Positions 42,816 to 51,333 of a stretch of 58,940 nucleotides of DNA are shown piece by piece; position 1 is the stretch's first letter; every line of letters begins with the position of its first letter. The notes beneath the pieces are model-generated. The model searched no databases, was not told the DNA's origin, and saw only the letters and a program-made list of their open reading frames with translations. The position numbers and the translations under genes were made by a program. The stretch lies in assembly GCA_964346355.1 (NCBI GenBank), contig CAYFUH010000007.1, forward strand, positions 1-58,940. The letters are read 5' to 3'. Source of the stretch: UBA6115 sp964346355. Its GTDB lineage: Bacteria; Bacillota; Clostridia; Christensenellales; Aristaeellaceae.

Positions 42816-43535
42816 TTATACTGCGTGGCGGTTAAACAGCAAAAACCTGGACGTATGCGCCGCAATATCATAAGTTCGCACGCACAGCGCCACCTTATTG
42901 TCCTTATGCAAGCTGTCCCAGACCGCGTGCGCGAAGGCTTCCGCGTCATTAGGGATGGCGATGGGCCGCGGCTCCCCGCAAAAGGAGGGGAGAGGGTTAC
43001 CATCTTGAAGATAGGTGTGGATGAAGCGACCGGTGCCAGCCAGGGCAGGATAGGTATAGTAATGCCGGTCACAGGCGCTGCCCTGCGCATCCGAGGCGCG
43101 CAGCAGGCCCATCTGGATGCAGACACTCCCGCCTTCAAAACTCATCATGCCGCTGATGCGCGGGGTAAAATTGGGCGCGTCCGGCTCAAAGGCCCGCGTG
43201 TTGAGGGCGGATTCAAAGCTGCCGCCTTCCTTGAGTGATGACACAATGGTATCCGTCTGGTCGCCGTTGGTCACAATCAGGGAATGGCCCACGGTGGCGG
43301 TCGGACGGTATAAAATCAGGCTGGCATCGCGCAGTTTGGCCTCATCGTGCAGGCGGATTGTTAGCTCATCCCCCTCTTGCACAAAGACGCGGTTGCGGGA
43401 GTTATCGCTTCGGCCCATGATGAAGTAGGCAAACAGCGCCTGCTGTCCATCCGGGCTCATCCCCATCACGATGCCGCGGCCGGGGTAGGCATTGTTTTTC
43501 AGCAGCGCCGGCAGGTCCAGCAGTTTCATACTCAT
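42816..43535 (-). CDS. purO: IMP cyclohydrolase, PurO-like
   Basis: A 239-residue protein of the archaeal-type IMP cyclohydrolase family, which closes FAICAR to IMP. Marks are NAYPGRGIVMG near the start, FAYFIMGRSDNSRNRVF and the ALNTRAFEPDAPNFTPRISG segment. It overlaps purN by ATGA and lies 10 bp before the AICAR transformylase, so the two halves of the PurH reaction are adjacent yet separate. Assigned by motif memory plus context. Confidence 0.88.
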   Translation of the reverse strand: MSMKLLDLPALLKNNAYPGRGIVMGMSPDGQQALFAYFIMGRSDNSRNRVFVQEGDELTIRLHDEAKLRDASLILYRPTATVGHSLIVTNGDQTDTIVSSLKEGGSFESALNTRAFEPDAPNFTPRISGMMSFEGGSVCIQMGLLRASDAQGSACDRHYYTYPALAGTGRFIHTYLQDGNPLPSFCGEPRPIAIPNDAEAFAHAVWDSLHKDNKVALCVRTYDIAAHTSRFLLFNRHAV

Positions 43536-44134
43536 TTGTTTCCCTTTCTTTTACACAGAAGTTCTACCGCTTTGGGCAGCAGGATCCACTCGGCCTCTTT
43601 CATCACCCGTTTTTGCAGGGTGACCGGCGTGTCATTTTTCTTCACCTTCACGGCTTTTTGCAGCAGGATGGGGCCGCCATCGGCTTCCTCGTTCACCAGG
43701 TGCACAGTCGCGCCGGTTAATTTGACGCCGCGCGCAAGTGCGGCCTCATGCACCTTCAAACCGTAAAATCCCTTGCCGCCAAAGGCGGGCAGCAGGGAGG
43801 GGTGGACGTTCACAATGCTGTTTTCATAGGCCTTGATGAACAGAGGGCTCAGGATGGTCAAAAACCCGGCCAGCACAATCAGTTCAATCTGGTGTTCTGC
43901 CAGCACGCGCAGCAACTCCTTCTCCCAGTCCTTTGCGTCTTTGCTCTTCTTGGGAAAAGCCAGCGCCGTGATGCCCGCCTGCTCCGCGCGCGCCAGGGCA
44001 TAGGCGCCCTCCTTGTCGCTGATGACCAGCGCGATGGCGCCGTGTTTGATGAGGCCCTCTTTCTGCGCGTCAATCAGCGCCTGCAAATTGGTGCCGCCGC
44101 CTGAAACAAGCACCGCAATCCTTGTTTTCTCCAT
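43532..44134 (-). CDS. purN: Phosphoribosylglycinamide formyltransferase
   Basis: A 200-residue GAR transformylase that uses 10-formyl-THF. IAVLVSGGGTNLQALIDA, LAGFLTILSPLFIKAYENSI, VNVHPSLLPAFGG (catalytic His) and VKLTGATVHLVNEEADGGPI (catalytic Asp) are present. ATG 44134 overlaps the purM stop by one base; the preceding TTG is an alternative. Confidence 0.96.
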   Translation of the reverse strand: MEKTRIAVLVSGGGTNLQALIDAQKEGLIKHGAIALVISDKEGAYALARAEQAGITALAFPKKSKDAKDWEKELLRVLAEHQIELIVLAGFLTILSPLFIKAYENSIVNVHPSLLPAFGGKGFYGLKVHEAALARGVKLTGATVHLVNEEADGGPILLQKAVKVKKNDTPVTLQKRVMKEAEWILLPKAVELLCKRKGNK

Positions 44135-45171
44135 CAAAAAAACCGCAGGCTCTCATCCTGTTTGATGATATCGCCCAGAATAAAGGGCGCCTCACCATGG
44201 CTTGTCAGCACCTTCATGGCCTTGTCCGCGTCCTCTTGTTGCACGGCCAGCACCATGCCCACGCCCATGTTGAAGGTGGAGAACATCTCCTTTTCGCTGA
44301 TGCCCCCGCGTTTTGCCAGCAGGTCAAAAAGAGGAGGCGTCAGGATGCTCTCCCGGCGCACATTGGCGCAGTAGCCTTCCGGCAAAAAGCGGGGCAGGTT
44401 CTCATAAAAGCCGCCGCCGGTGATGTGCGCGATGCCGTGTACGCGGGCATTTTTCAACACATCCAGCACAGGTTTTACATAGATGCGGGTGGGCTCAAGC
44501 AGGGCATCGCCCAAGCTTATGCCGTTTAATTCCTCCAGCGGCATGTGTAAGTTCTGGTGCTCCACCAAAAAGACCTTGCGCGCCAGGGAGTAGCCGTTGG
44601 AGTGCAGCCCGGAGGAGGGCAGCGCGATGAGCACATCACCTTCCCTGATGGATTCCTTTTGCAGGATGTTCTCCTCATCCACAATGCCCACGGCAAAGCC
44701 GGCGATGTCAAACTCATCCACCGGGTAAAAGCCGGGCATCTCCGCCGTCTCGCCGCCAATTAAGGCACAGCCCGCCTGCACGCAGCCCTCGGCCACGCCG
44801 GCAACAATATCGGCCACGCGCTCGGGCACGTTCTTGCCCAGCGCCAGGTAATCCAGGAAAAACAGGGGCTTGGCGCCGCAGCAGATGATGTCGTTGACGC
44901 ACATGGCCACGCAGTCAATGCCGATGGTATCGTAGCGGTCCATCAAAAAGGCCAGCTTCAGCTTGGTGCCCACGCCGTCCGTGCCGCTGACCAGCACGGG
45001 CTTTTTCATGCCGGACAGGTCGGGCATAAACAACCCGCCAAAGCCGCCCAGGCCGGAGAGGACACCCGGAATACGGGTGCGCTCCACGCTGGATTTCATC
45101 AATTGCACCGCGCGGTAGCCCGCGTTGATGTCTACACCCGCGTCTTTGTAATGTTGGCTGTCGGATTTCAT
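44134..45171 (-). CDS. purM: Phosphoribosylformylglycinamidine cyclo-ligase
   Basis: A 345-residue AIR synthetase. DAGVDINAGYRAVQLMK, SGTDGVGTKLKLAF, MCVNDIICCGAKPLFFLDY, GGETAEMPGFY and HITGGGFYENLPR form the usual series. Its start overlaps the purF stop by 4 bp and its stop overlaps purN. Confidence 0.97.
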   Translation of the reverse strand: MKSDSQHYKDAGVDINAGYRAVQLMKSSVERTRIPGVLSGLGGFGGLFMPDLSGMKKPVLVSGTDGVGTKLKLAFLMDRYDTIGIDCVAMCVNDIICCGAKPLFFLDYLALGKNVPERVADIVAGVAEGCVQAGCALIGGETAEMPGFYPVDEFDIAGFAVGIVDEENILQKESIREGDVLIALPSSGLHSNGYSLARKVFLVEHQNLHMPLEELNGISLGDALLEPTRIYVKPVLDVLKNARVHGIAHITGGGFYENLPRFLPEGYCANVRRESILTPPLFDLLAKRGGISEKEMFSTFNMGVGMVLAVQQEDADKAMKVLTSHGEAPFILGDIIKQDESLRFF

Positions 45172-46607
45172 TGCAATTCTCCTACCCTGATCAGTCGTTT
45201 GGCATAGCGGTCACGCAGCGCGTCATCTGGTATGTCGGAGGGGTACTGGCCGGAAAAACAGGCGATGCACAAATCTTCCGGGGGGATGGGCGCGGCGATC
45301 GCGCGCACTGCCTTATGGCTTAGGTAATGCAGGCTGTCTGCGCCGATGATCCCCTGAATCTCCTTGATGCTGTGCTGCCTGGCAATCAGTTTGTCCGTGG
45401 ACTTGATGTCCGTCCCATAATAGCAGGGATACAAAAAGGGCGGGGAGGTGATGCGCATATGGACCTCCCGGGCGCCGGCTTCCCGCAGCAGGCGCACGAT
45501 GTTTTTGCTGGTGGTGCCGCGCACGATGGAATCATCCACCAAGACCACGCGCTTGCCGGACACAACGGCGGACACGGGGTTCAGCTTAATCTTCACCATG
45601 GTGCCGCGGTCCTTGTTCTCGGGGTTGATGAAGGTGCGCGCGATGTAGCGGTTTTTGATAAAGCCGGGCCCATAGGGAATGCCGGAAGCACGGGCATAAC
45701 CCACCGCGCCGTCAATGCCGCTGTCAGGTACGCCCACCACGATATCAGCCTGCACCGGGTGCTCCCGCGCCAGGATTTCACCCGCGCGGGCGCGGGCTTC
45801 GTGTACGCTGACGCCATCCAGCACAGAATCCGGCCTGGCGAAGTAGATATACTCAAACATGCAGGCCGAGCGCGGCTTTGACCCGCAATGGGTGGTGATG
45901 CTGCGCGCCCCTGTGTCGTTGAAGACCACGATCTCACCGGGGCGGATGTCGCGCACAAACTCCGCGCCCAAAACGGGCAGGGCGCAGGATTCAGACGCCA
46001 CCACAAAGCCGCCCTCGGGCAGTTTGCCATAGCACAGGGGACGGAAGGCGCGCGGGCCGCGTGCCGCGATCAATTTGCGCGGTGTCATCATCACCAGGGT
46101 ATAGCTGCCGTCCAAGCTGTCCATCGCGCGCTGTAGCGCTTCTTCCGTGGTGGCTGCGCTTAGGCGCTCCCGCGTAATCGCGCAGGAGATGACCTCCGCG
46201 TCGCCTGTGGTGTGGAAGATCATGCCCTGCTTCTCAAACTCTTCGCGCAGGCTGGAGTAATTGGTCAAAGCCCCGTTGTTGGCCAGCGCCAGGCGGCCTT
46301 TGCGGTGGTTGATGACCAGCGGCTGCATGTTGATGCGCCCGCGGGTGTCATCCGTGCCGTAGCGCACGTGGCCTACCGCAATCTGTCCACATCCCAGGTC
46401 CGCCAGGATGCGCGGGGTCATCACCTCGCTCACCAGCCCCGCGTCTAAATGGAAGCGGAACAGGCCGTCCTCGTTCACCGCGATGCCGCAGCTTTCCTGG
46501 CCGCGGTGCTGCAGGGCGCACAGGCCCAGGTAGCAGTCCATGGCCATGGGCCCTTTTTGGTTGCGGTAGATGCCCAGCACCCCGCATTCCTCGCGCAATT
46601 CAGGCAT
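45168..46607 (-). CDS. purF: Amidophosphoribosyltransferase
   Basis: A 479-residue first enzyme of purine synthesis, made as a pro-enzyme: MPELREECGVLGIY shows a short propeptide before the N-terminal nucleophile Cys8. The glutaminase part has LCALQHRGQESCGIAV and GHVRYGT. The phosphoribosyltransferase part has VVLVDDSIVRGTTS. Four late Cys residues (for example in DLCIACFSGQYP) fit the [4Fe-4S] Bacillus type. It overlaps purC by 8 bp. Confidence 0.97.
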   Translation of the reverse strand: MPELREECGVLGIYRNQKGPMAMDCYLGLCALQHRGQESCGIAVNEDGLFRFHLDAGLVSEVMTPRILADLGCGQIAVGHVRYGTDDTRGRINMQPLVINHRKGRLALANNGALTNYSSLREEFEKQGMIFHTTGDAEVISCAITRERLSAATTEEALQRAMDSLDGSYTLVMMTPRKLIAARGPRAFRPLCYGKLPEGGFVVASESCALPVLGAEFVRDIRPGEIVVFNDTGARSITTHCGSKPRSACMFEYIYFARPDSVLDGVSVHEARARAGEILAREHPVQADIVVGVPDSGIDGAVGYARASGIPYGPGFIKNRYIARTFINPENKDRGTMVKIKLNPVSAVVSGKRVVLVDDSIVRGTTSKNIVRLLREAGAREVHMRITSPPFLYPCYYGTDIKSTDKLIARQHSIKEIQGIIGADSLHYLSHKAVRAIAAPIPPEDLCIACFSGQYPSDIPDDALRDRYAKRLIRVGELQ

Positions 46608-47307
46608 CCTTTATGTCCTCTGCCAAAACGCGCCGGGCAAGATCCAGCGCCTCAATCGATGCGCCCTCGTCCCACACGCGCATGTTGCCGGCGGAGATCT
46701 CGTCCATCAGCACCAGTTCCCCGCCTGCTAAGCCAAACTCGTACTTGATGTCGATCAATTCCAACTTTAGCCGGTCTAATTCCTTGGCGATCACAGCTGT
46801 GATACGCTGTGTCAAGCGCACCAGCTCCTCATAGCGCGCTTCGTCCAGGATGCCAAGGGCGGCCAGGCCTTCTTTGGTGATTAAAGGGTCGCCGCGCTCA
46901 TCATCCTTGATCGTCATCTCCACATAGTCATCAAGCGGTGTGCCCGAATCGATATACGCGCCATAGCGGCGGATGAAACTGCCCACCGCGCGGCGGCGGC
47001 AAATCACCTCCAGCCCCTTGCCAAAGGGCTGGGCAGCCTTCACAACCATGGTGCCCTGATTGATATCGGCGGATGCGAAATGCGTTTTAATGCCCGCTTC
47101 TTCCAGCAAGCGGAAGAAATGCAGGGACATTTTCAGGTTGGCCAAGCCCATGCCAGAAATGGACAGTCCCACCGTATTGGCGCCCGGGTCAAACACACCG
47201 TCTGTGCCCGTCACATCATCCTTAAAACGCAGCAGCACCTGGTTATCCGGCATCTGGTAGACGTCCTTGGTTTTGCCCTTGTATAGCAGCGGGTATTGGT
47301 TCATCAT
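46600..47307 (-). CDS. purC: SAICAR synthase
   Basis: A 235-residue ATP-dependent ligase that adds aspartate to CAIR. LLYKGKTKDVYQ, ICRRRAVGSFIRRYG, DDYVEMTIKDDERGDPLI and LIDIKYEFGLAGGELVLMDE are the family marks. Two ATGs in a row at 47307 and 47304 overlap the purE stop; the first is given. Confidence 0.97.
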   Translation of the reverse strand: MMNQYPLLYKGKTKDVYQMPDNQVLLRFKDDVTGTDGVFDPGANTVGLSISGMGLANLKMSLHFFRLLEEAGIKTHFASADINQGTMVVKAAQPFGKGLEVICRRRAVGSFIRRYGAYIDSGTPLDDYVEMTIKDDERGDPLITKEGLAALGILDEARYEELVRLTQRITAVIAKELDRLKLELIDIKYEFGLAGGELVLMDEISAGNMRVWDEGASIEALDLARRVLAEDIKDA

Positions 47308-47816
47308 TTTTTCTCCTGATCTTGCACATCAAAGCGGCGATTGATTTCCTCGTTTGTCTGGGTGACGCCCTCGGCCATCTGCGCGCGCTGGGCCATCAGT
47401 TTATCCGCCAGCGCGCTGTCTGTGATTGCCAGCATCTGCGCGCACAAAAGGGCTGCGTTGCGGCCCGCGTTGATGGCCACGGTGGCAACAGGGATGCCAG
47501 GGGGCATCTGCACGGTGGACAGCAGGGCGTCCATGCCGCCCAGGTGCCCGGACAGTGCGGGCACGCCCACCACCGGCAGGGTCGTCTGCGCCGCGGCGGC
47601 GCCCGCCAGGTGCGCGGCCAGCCCGGCGATGCAGATCAAGGCGCCAAAGCCCTCCTGCCGCGCAGAATGCGCGAAGGCCTGCAGCGTATCCGGTGTCCGG
47701 TGGGCCGAGCAGACCTTCACAACAAAGGGGATATCCAACTGTTCCAGGGTCTTGGCCGCATCCTCCGCGATGGGGAGGTCGCTGGCGCTGCCCATGAGTA
47801 TCGCAATTTTCTTCAT
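47304..47816 (-). CDS. purE: 5-(carboxyamino)imidazole ribonucleotide mutase
   Basis: A 170-residue PurE: IAILMGSASDLPIAEDAA, VKVCSAHRTPD, ICIAGLAAHLAGAAAAQTTL and VATVAINAGRNAALL. No purK follows, so it may be the class II enzyme that uses CO2 directly; the class cannot be told with certainty here. ATG 47816 has GGAGG upstream. It is first in the operon, about 95 nt after the predicted transcription start. Confidence 0.96.
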   Translation of the reverse strand: MKKIAILMGSASDLPIAEDAAKTLEQLDIPFVVKVCSAHRTPDTLQAFAHSARQEGFGALICIAGLAAHLAGAAAAQTTLPVVGVPALSGHLGGMDALLSTVQMPPGIPVATVAINAGRNAALLCAQMLAITDSALADKLMAQRAQMAEGVTQTNEEINRRFDVQDQEKK

Positions 47817-47915
47817 TTGTTCCTCCATTCCCGCCATCAAGGGAAATCCAGTACGCAAGCTGTAAATACAAAGCGCCGCGTCGGCAGATTCCCTAAAACG
47901 TCCAGCGGCATCCCT

Positions 47916-47945
47916 ATTATGGTGCAAAAACCCCGCAAAAGTCAA
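47916..47945 (-). promoter_or_regulatory. Promoter of the purine operon
   Basis: Minus strand TTGACT, 18-nt spacer, CATAAT. Confidence 0.75.
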
Positions 47946-47948
47946 GAA

Positions 47949-47992
47949 AAAGACGAACATTAATTTGTAAATTTAATTAAATGTACGGAAAA
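47949..47992. promoter_or_regulatory. Paired PurBox-like sites (PurR operator)
   Basis: Box 1, AAAGACGAACATT at 47949-47961 (plus), and box 2, TTTTCCGTACATT at 47992-47980 (minus), each match about 11 of 13 positions of the Bacillus PurBox AWWWCCGAACWWT. They are inverted and about 16-18 bp apart, directly upstream of the -35, the arrangement known for PurR control by PRPP. Confidence 0.65.
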
Positions 47993-48005
47993 TGGCGCTA
48001 TCCAC

Positions 48006-48034
48006 CAAAAAACGCCATGCGCACGGCATGGCGT
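48006..48034 (-). terminator. Terminator after the 48051-48557 gene
   Basis: 9-bp stem ACGCCATGC/GCATGGCGT with a 5-nt loop; TTTTTT follows on the minus strand. It separates this gene from the purine promoter. Confidence 0.88.
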
Positions 48035-48050
48035 GATGAAGTGATACAAA

Positions 48051-48557
48051 TTATGGTCTTGGGCGGTTCATCCGGAAGGGGTCATAGGGCACAGTTTGAT
48101 GCGGCTGCCCGGGCAAAACCGGCTCGGCCTTGGGCTTCTTCTCACTGGCAATCACCTTTAGCAGGTTGCCCACGCCGATGAGCACCAGGGGCAGCATCTT
48201 CAATTTCTGCCACAGGTTGGCGCTTAACAAATTGGTGCTGCCAAGGGAGAAGATAATCAGCAAAATCGCGATGGGAATGCTGATGATGCCGGCAATCAGC
48301 CCGCGCCGGGCGATGAGCGCGTAGAGGGAAAACAGCGCGCAGATGACCAGGAAGGCGTGGGTTTGCAGCCTTTGCCAGGGCAACCTGCCCAGATAATCCA
48401 GCCAGGTGATTTTTCCGTCCTGCACCAGGCTGTGTACCGGCATGGTCCAGGTGACCATTTCCTCATAGCGGATGGACAATTCATACACTGCCCAGCCAAG
48501 CAGCAGCAAGGCGCCCCAAAACACCATGCGCCGGCCCGTTTGCTGCAGCGTTTTCAT
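48051..48557 (-). CDS. Hypothetical membrane protein
   Basis: A 168-residue protein with about four hydrophobic segments (near residues 12-28, 68-84, 87-107, 118-132) and a Pro-rich cytoplasmic-like tail (PKAEPVLPGQPHQTVPYDPF). AAAGGAGG precedes the ATG. I do not recognise a family. It is transcribed alone between a promoter and a terminator. Confidence 0.75.
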   Translation of the reverse strand: MKTLQQTGRRMVFWGALLLLGWAVYELSIRYEEMVTWTMPVHSLVQDGKITWLDYLGRLPWQRLQTHAFLVICALFSLYALIARRGLIAGIISIPIAILLIIFSLGSTNLLSANLWQKLKMLPLVLIGVGNLLKVIASEKKPKAEPVLPGQPHQTVPYDPFRMNRPRP

Positions 48558-48584
48558 GCGCTCAATCCTCCTTTTGTTACCTAT

Positions 48585-48613
48585 AGTGTATGCGCGCCAA
48601 AGCGGACTGTCAA
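48585..48613 (-). promoter_or_regulatory. Promoter of the 48051-48557 gene
   Basis: Minus strand TTGACA, 17-nt spacer, TACACT. Confidence 0.7.
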
Positions 48614-48622
48614 TTGGCGCAC

Positions 48623-48651
48623 TTGACGCTGTTTTCAGCCTTTGTTAAAGT
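48623..48651 (+). promoter_or_regulatory. Promoter of the caspase-like gene
   Basis: TTGACG, 17-nt spacer, TAAAGT, back to back with the minus-strand promoter. Confidence 0.6.
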
Positions 48652-48685
48652 GATTTCAGATTGATTCAAAGGGGGTGAGGCCGTC

Positions 48686-50173
48686 TTGCGGCGTACTCTT
48701 GCCATCCTGATGGCGGCTGTCATCCTTTTTTCCGTATATCCCATAAAGGCGGGCGAGCAGCAAACGCCCACCCTGCGCGCGCTGCTGGTGGCCTGTGATG
48801 ATTTTATCACGCAGCCGGATACCGCACCTTCCTCCTACAACAATGTCATTGCCCTGCGCAGGGCGCTGTTGTATGACACGCGCGGCTACAGCCGCATCCG
48901 CGTCAGTCTCAATGAGGCGCTTGATAAAGAAAGCTTTGCGCAGTTGGCGGCCAGTACGTTTTCAGGCGCGGGGGATTTGGACATCAGCCTGTTTTATTTA
49001 AGCACCCACGGTTTGCAGTCAGAGGACAGGACGGATTTCATCGCCTTAATGAGCGATGGCGAGAAAGAAAGCCATCTCCATATCCACGATATATATGAAA
49101 GCCTGAAAAACATCCCCGGCGTCAAGGTAATCATCCTGGATGCCTGCTTCAGCGGTGCTGCCATCAACAAGGGGATGGATATCCCGCTGGTGCGTTCCAT
49201 CTTTACAGGGCCGGATTTCAAGGTGCTCACCAGCGCCGGCGCGCAGGAGCCCAGCTTCCTGTGGACGGACGGCGCGGGCACCGTGCAGGGCGGCAGTTTC
49301 TTCTCCCACGCGCTCACAGAGGGCATCAGCGCGGAGGGCCGCTATGCCGCGGACAGCAACCAGGACGGGCTGATCACCCTGCAGGAGCTGTACGCCCATC
49401 AGCTGCTGGCTTACGGCGCTTCCACGCCGCAGGTTTACCCGCAGCAGGATGATTTTGTGATCTTCGCCTACCGTACACCCTATACGGTGCCGCGCTCACG
49501 GCTGGTGACGCGGCTATTGCCAGAGTCCGCCATTATAAGGGAGGCAGGCGAACCGATTCAATTTTCCTACACTTTAAACCGGGACGCCCGCCTGGCCTAC
49601 CAATTGGTATATATGGATCAGGGAGAATGGCAGTTTCAAACCCCGCAAAGCATCGCGGACATGGGCCGCGGGGACGGCATTGTGCTGGCCGGGCGCAAGG
49701 AAATCTCCTTTGAGATCGCGGAGGGCATGCAGGATTTGTCCGGCTATTTGCTGCTGATGCTGATCACCGTGTTTGAGGACCGTTCCCGCCCCCTGGCCTG
49801 TGTGCTCACCAGCGTGCAGACGCAGCAAAATGACCCGCTGCTGCGGGTGGACAGCGCGCCTTCCTTCACGCCCGGCATGGGGGAGGAAGCTGCCTTCGTC
49901 CTGCGCCACACCGGCGCTGTGGAATACACCGCCCGCATCCTCAATGAGGAGGGCCAGACAGTTGCTTATCTGCAGCTTAACCAGATGAGCCGGCCGCTGC
50001 ACTTAAAGGAGGAGGGCAGCACGCTGTTCTGGGATGGCAAAACAAGCGCTGGCGCGCAAGCGCCAGTGGGCAAATACCGCCTGCAGGCTGCAGCCTACGC
50101 AGGCGGGCAGAAATATGAAACCTTCAGCGACTGGGTTCAGCTATATGAAACGCACGCAAAAACGCTGCCATGA
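48686..50173 (+). CDS. Secreted caspase-like (C14) cysteine peptidase
   Basis: A 495-residue exported protein. A signal peptide (residues 1-22) precedes a caspase-like domain (about 28-250) with catalytic His108 in YLSTHG and Cys154 in ILDACFSG. An EF-hand-like DSNQDGLITLQEL (from residue 223) could bind calcium, as some metacaspases require. The second half is beta-rich and ends in a FlgD-type Ig-like fold (DGKTSAGAQAPVGKYRLQA). The start is a TTG with GGGGGTGAGG upstream. It is monocistronic; substrates are unknown. The same FlgD-like fold recurs in the YkuD-CapA protein at 54025. Confidence 0.87.
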   Translation: MRRTLAILMAAVILFSVYPIKAGEQQTPTLRALLVACDDFITQPDTAPSSYNNVIALRRALLYDTRGYSRIRVSLNEALDKESFAQLAASTFSGAGDLDISLFYLSTHGLQSEDRTDFIALMSDGEKESHLHIHDIYESLKNIPGVKVIILDACFSGAAINKGMDIPLVRSIFTGPDFKVLTSAGAQEPSFLWTDGAGTVQGGSFFSHALTEGISAEGRYAADSNQDGLITLQELYAHQLLAYGASTPQVYPQQDDFVIFAYRTPYTVPRSRLVTRLLPESAIIREAGEPIQFSYTLNRDARLAYQLVYMDQGEWQFQTPQSIADMGRGDGIVLAGRKEISFEIAEGMQDLSGYLLLMLITVFEDRSRPLACVLTSVQTQQNDPLLRVDSAPSFTPGMGEEAAFVLRHTGAVEYTARILNEEGQTVAYLQLNQMSRPLHLKEEGSTLFWDGKTSAGAQAPVGKYRLQAAAYAGGQKYETFSDWVQLYETHAKTLP

Positions 50174-50205
50174 GCCGGTTCGCGTACCTTCGCGTGCTTC
50201 GTATC

Positions 50206-50733
50206 CTAAAACTCGATGCCTTTGCGAGCGCTGATGCCCTCATTGAAGGGATGCTTCACCGCCTCAATCTTGCTGACATAATCCGCCTTGTCAATCAGCG
50301 CCTGGGGCGCGTAGCGCCCGGTTACCGCGACATCCCCATACTGCAGCGCGCAATCAATGAGCGAGATGGCCGCGTCCAGCGTCACCAGCTGCATGGTCAG
50401 CGCGACGTTTAACTCGTCCAGCACCGTCAGCGCGGGCTTCATTTCTTCTATCTTCACCTTCATCCGCTCCACAGACGCCAGGTGTTCCTGCCTGGTTTCT
50501 TCCTGCTGATCGGGCGTAAGTCGGCCAAAGAAGCCGCGCAGCTTGGCGCTGTCAAAGATGTACGCGTCCTCAAACCGGCGCAGGGCGGTCAGCTCCGCTG
50601 ATCTGCCGTCCTTCATGAACTGCGCGATAAAGACAGGCTGCTTGTGGCCCAGCATGCGCAGGGCCAGGCCCATGGCGGTGGTGGTTTTACCCTTCCCATC
50701 GCCTGTGTAGACATGCATCAGGTGCTGTGACAT
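50206..50733 (-). CDS. btuR: Corrinoid adenosyltransferase (CobA/BtuR type)
   Basis: A 175-residue ATP:cob(I)alamin adenosyltransferase that makes adenosylcobalamin. The unusual P-loop GDGKGKTTTAMGLALRMLGH binds ATP in reversed sense in this family; VFIAQFMKDGRSAE and LTVLDELNVAL complete the pattern. No other cobalamin gene is near. It ends 32 bp from the convergent caspase-like gene. Confidence 0.94.
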   Translation of the reverse strand: MSQHLMHVYTGDGKGKTTTAMGLALRMLGHKQPVFIAQFMKDGRSAELTALRRFEDAYIFDSAKLRGFFGRLTPDQQEETRQEHLASVERMKVKIEEMKPALTVLDELNVALTMQLVTLDAAISLIDCALQYGDVAVTGRYAPQALIDKADYVSKIEAVKHPFNEGISARKGIEF

Positions 50734-50780
50734 GCTATCCCTCCGGTTTGTTTGTGTTTATGCTGTCAGACATCGTTTAT

Positions 50781-50810
50781 ATTGTAAGGCATCCTGCCGT
50801 CATCTGTCAG
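50781..50810 (-). promoter_or_regulatory. Promoter of btuR
   Basis: Minus strand CTGACA, 18-nt spacer, TACAAT. A weaker divergent promoter (CTGTCA-16-TATACA, 50804-50831) could serve the peroxidase gene. Confidence 0.65.
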
Positions 50811-50857
50811 GGTATACTTTCATTGTATACAACCAATTTACAACAAGGAGGATGCCC

Positions 50858-51331
50858 ATGAGCGTTTATGATTTTACCGTCCGCGACATCCGTGGGAGGG
50901 AGGTCTCCCTGGATGAGTACCGCGGCAAAGTGCTGTTGATTGTCAACACCGCTACCCACTGCGGCTTTACCCCGCAGTATACAGCGCTGCAGGAATTGTA
51001 TGAGCGCCACAGGGACAAGGGTTTTGTGGTGCTGGACTTCCCCAGCAATCAGTTTGGCAAGCAGGCGCCCGGCAGCAATGAGGAGATCCAGCAGTTTTGC
51101 ATCGCGCGCTTTGCCCTCACCTTTCCGCAGTTTGAAAAGGTGGACGTCAACGGTAACGACGCCAGCCCGCTGTTTGTCTACCTCAAGGAAAGCCTGCCCG
51201 GCATCATGGGGGATGCCATCAAGTGGAACTTTACCAAGTTTTTAATCGGCAAGGACGGTGTCCCTGTTAAACGCTACGCGCCGCAGACAACCCCGGAGAG
51301 CATTGAGGAGGACATCCTCGAGCTGCTGTGA
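50858..51331 (+). CDS. Glutathione peroxidase family protein
   Basis: A 157-residue thioredoxin-fold peroxidase. The peroxidatic residue is Cys in NTATHCGFTPQY (not Sec), with Gln in FPSNQFGKQAPG and Trp in KWNFTKFLI completing the catalytic set. Clostridia usually lack glutathione, so thioredoxin is the more likely reductant. ATG 50858 follows AAGGAGG. Confidence 0.95.
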   Translation: MSVYDFTVRDIRGREVSLDEYRGKVLLIVNTATHCGFTPQYTALQELYERHRDKGFVVLDFPSNQFGKQAPGSNEEIQQFCIARFALTFPQFEKVDVNGNDASPLFVYLKESLPGIMGDAIKWNFTKFLIGKDGVPVKRYAPQTTPESIEEDILELL

Positions 51332-51333
51332 TC

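Noticed and set aside
50858..51331. Selenocysteine in the glutathione peroxidase homologue
   Set aside because: The catalytic codon is TGC (Cys); there is no in-frame TGA.
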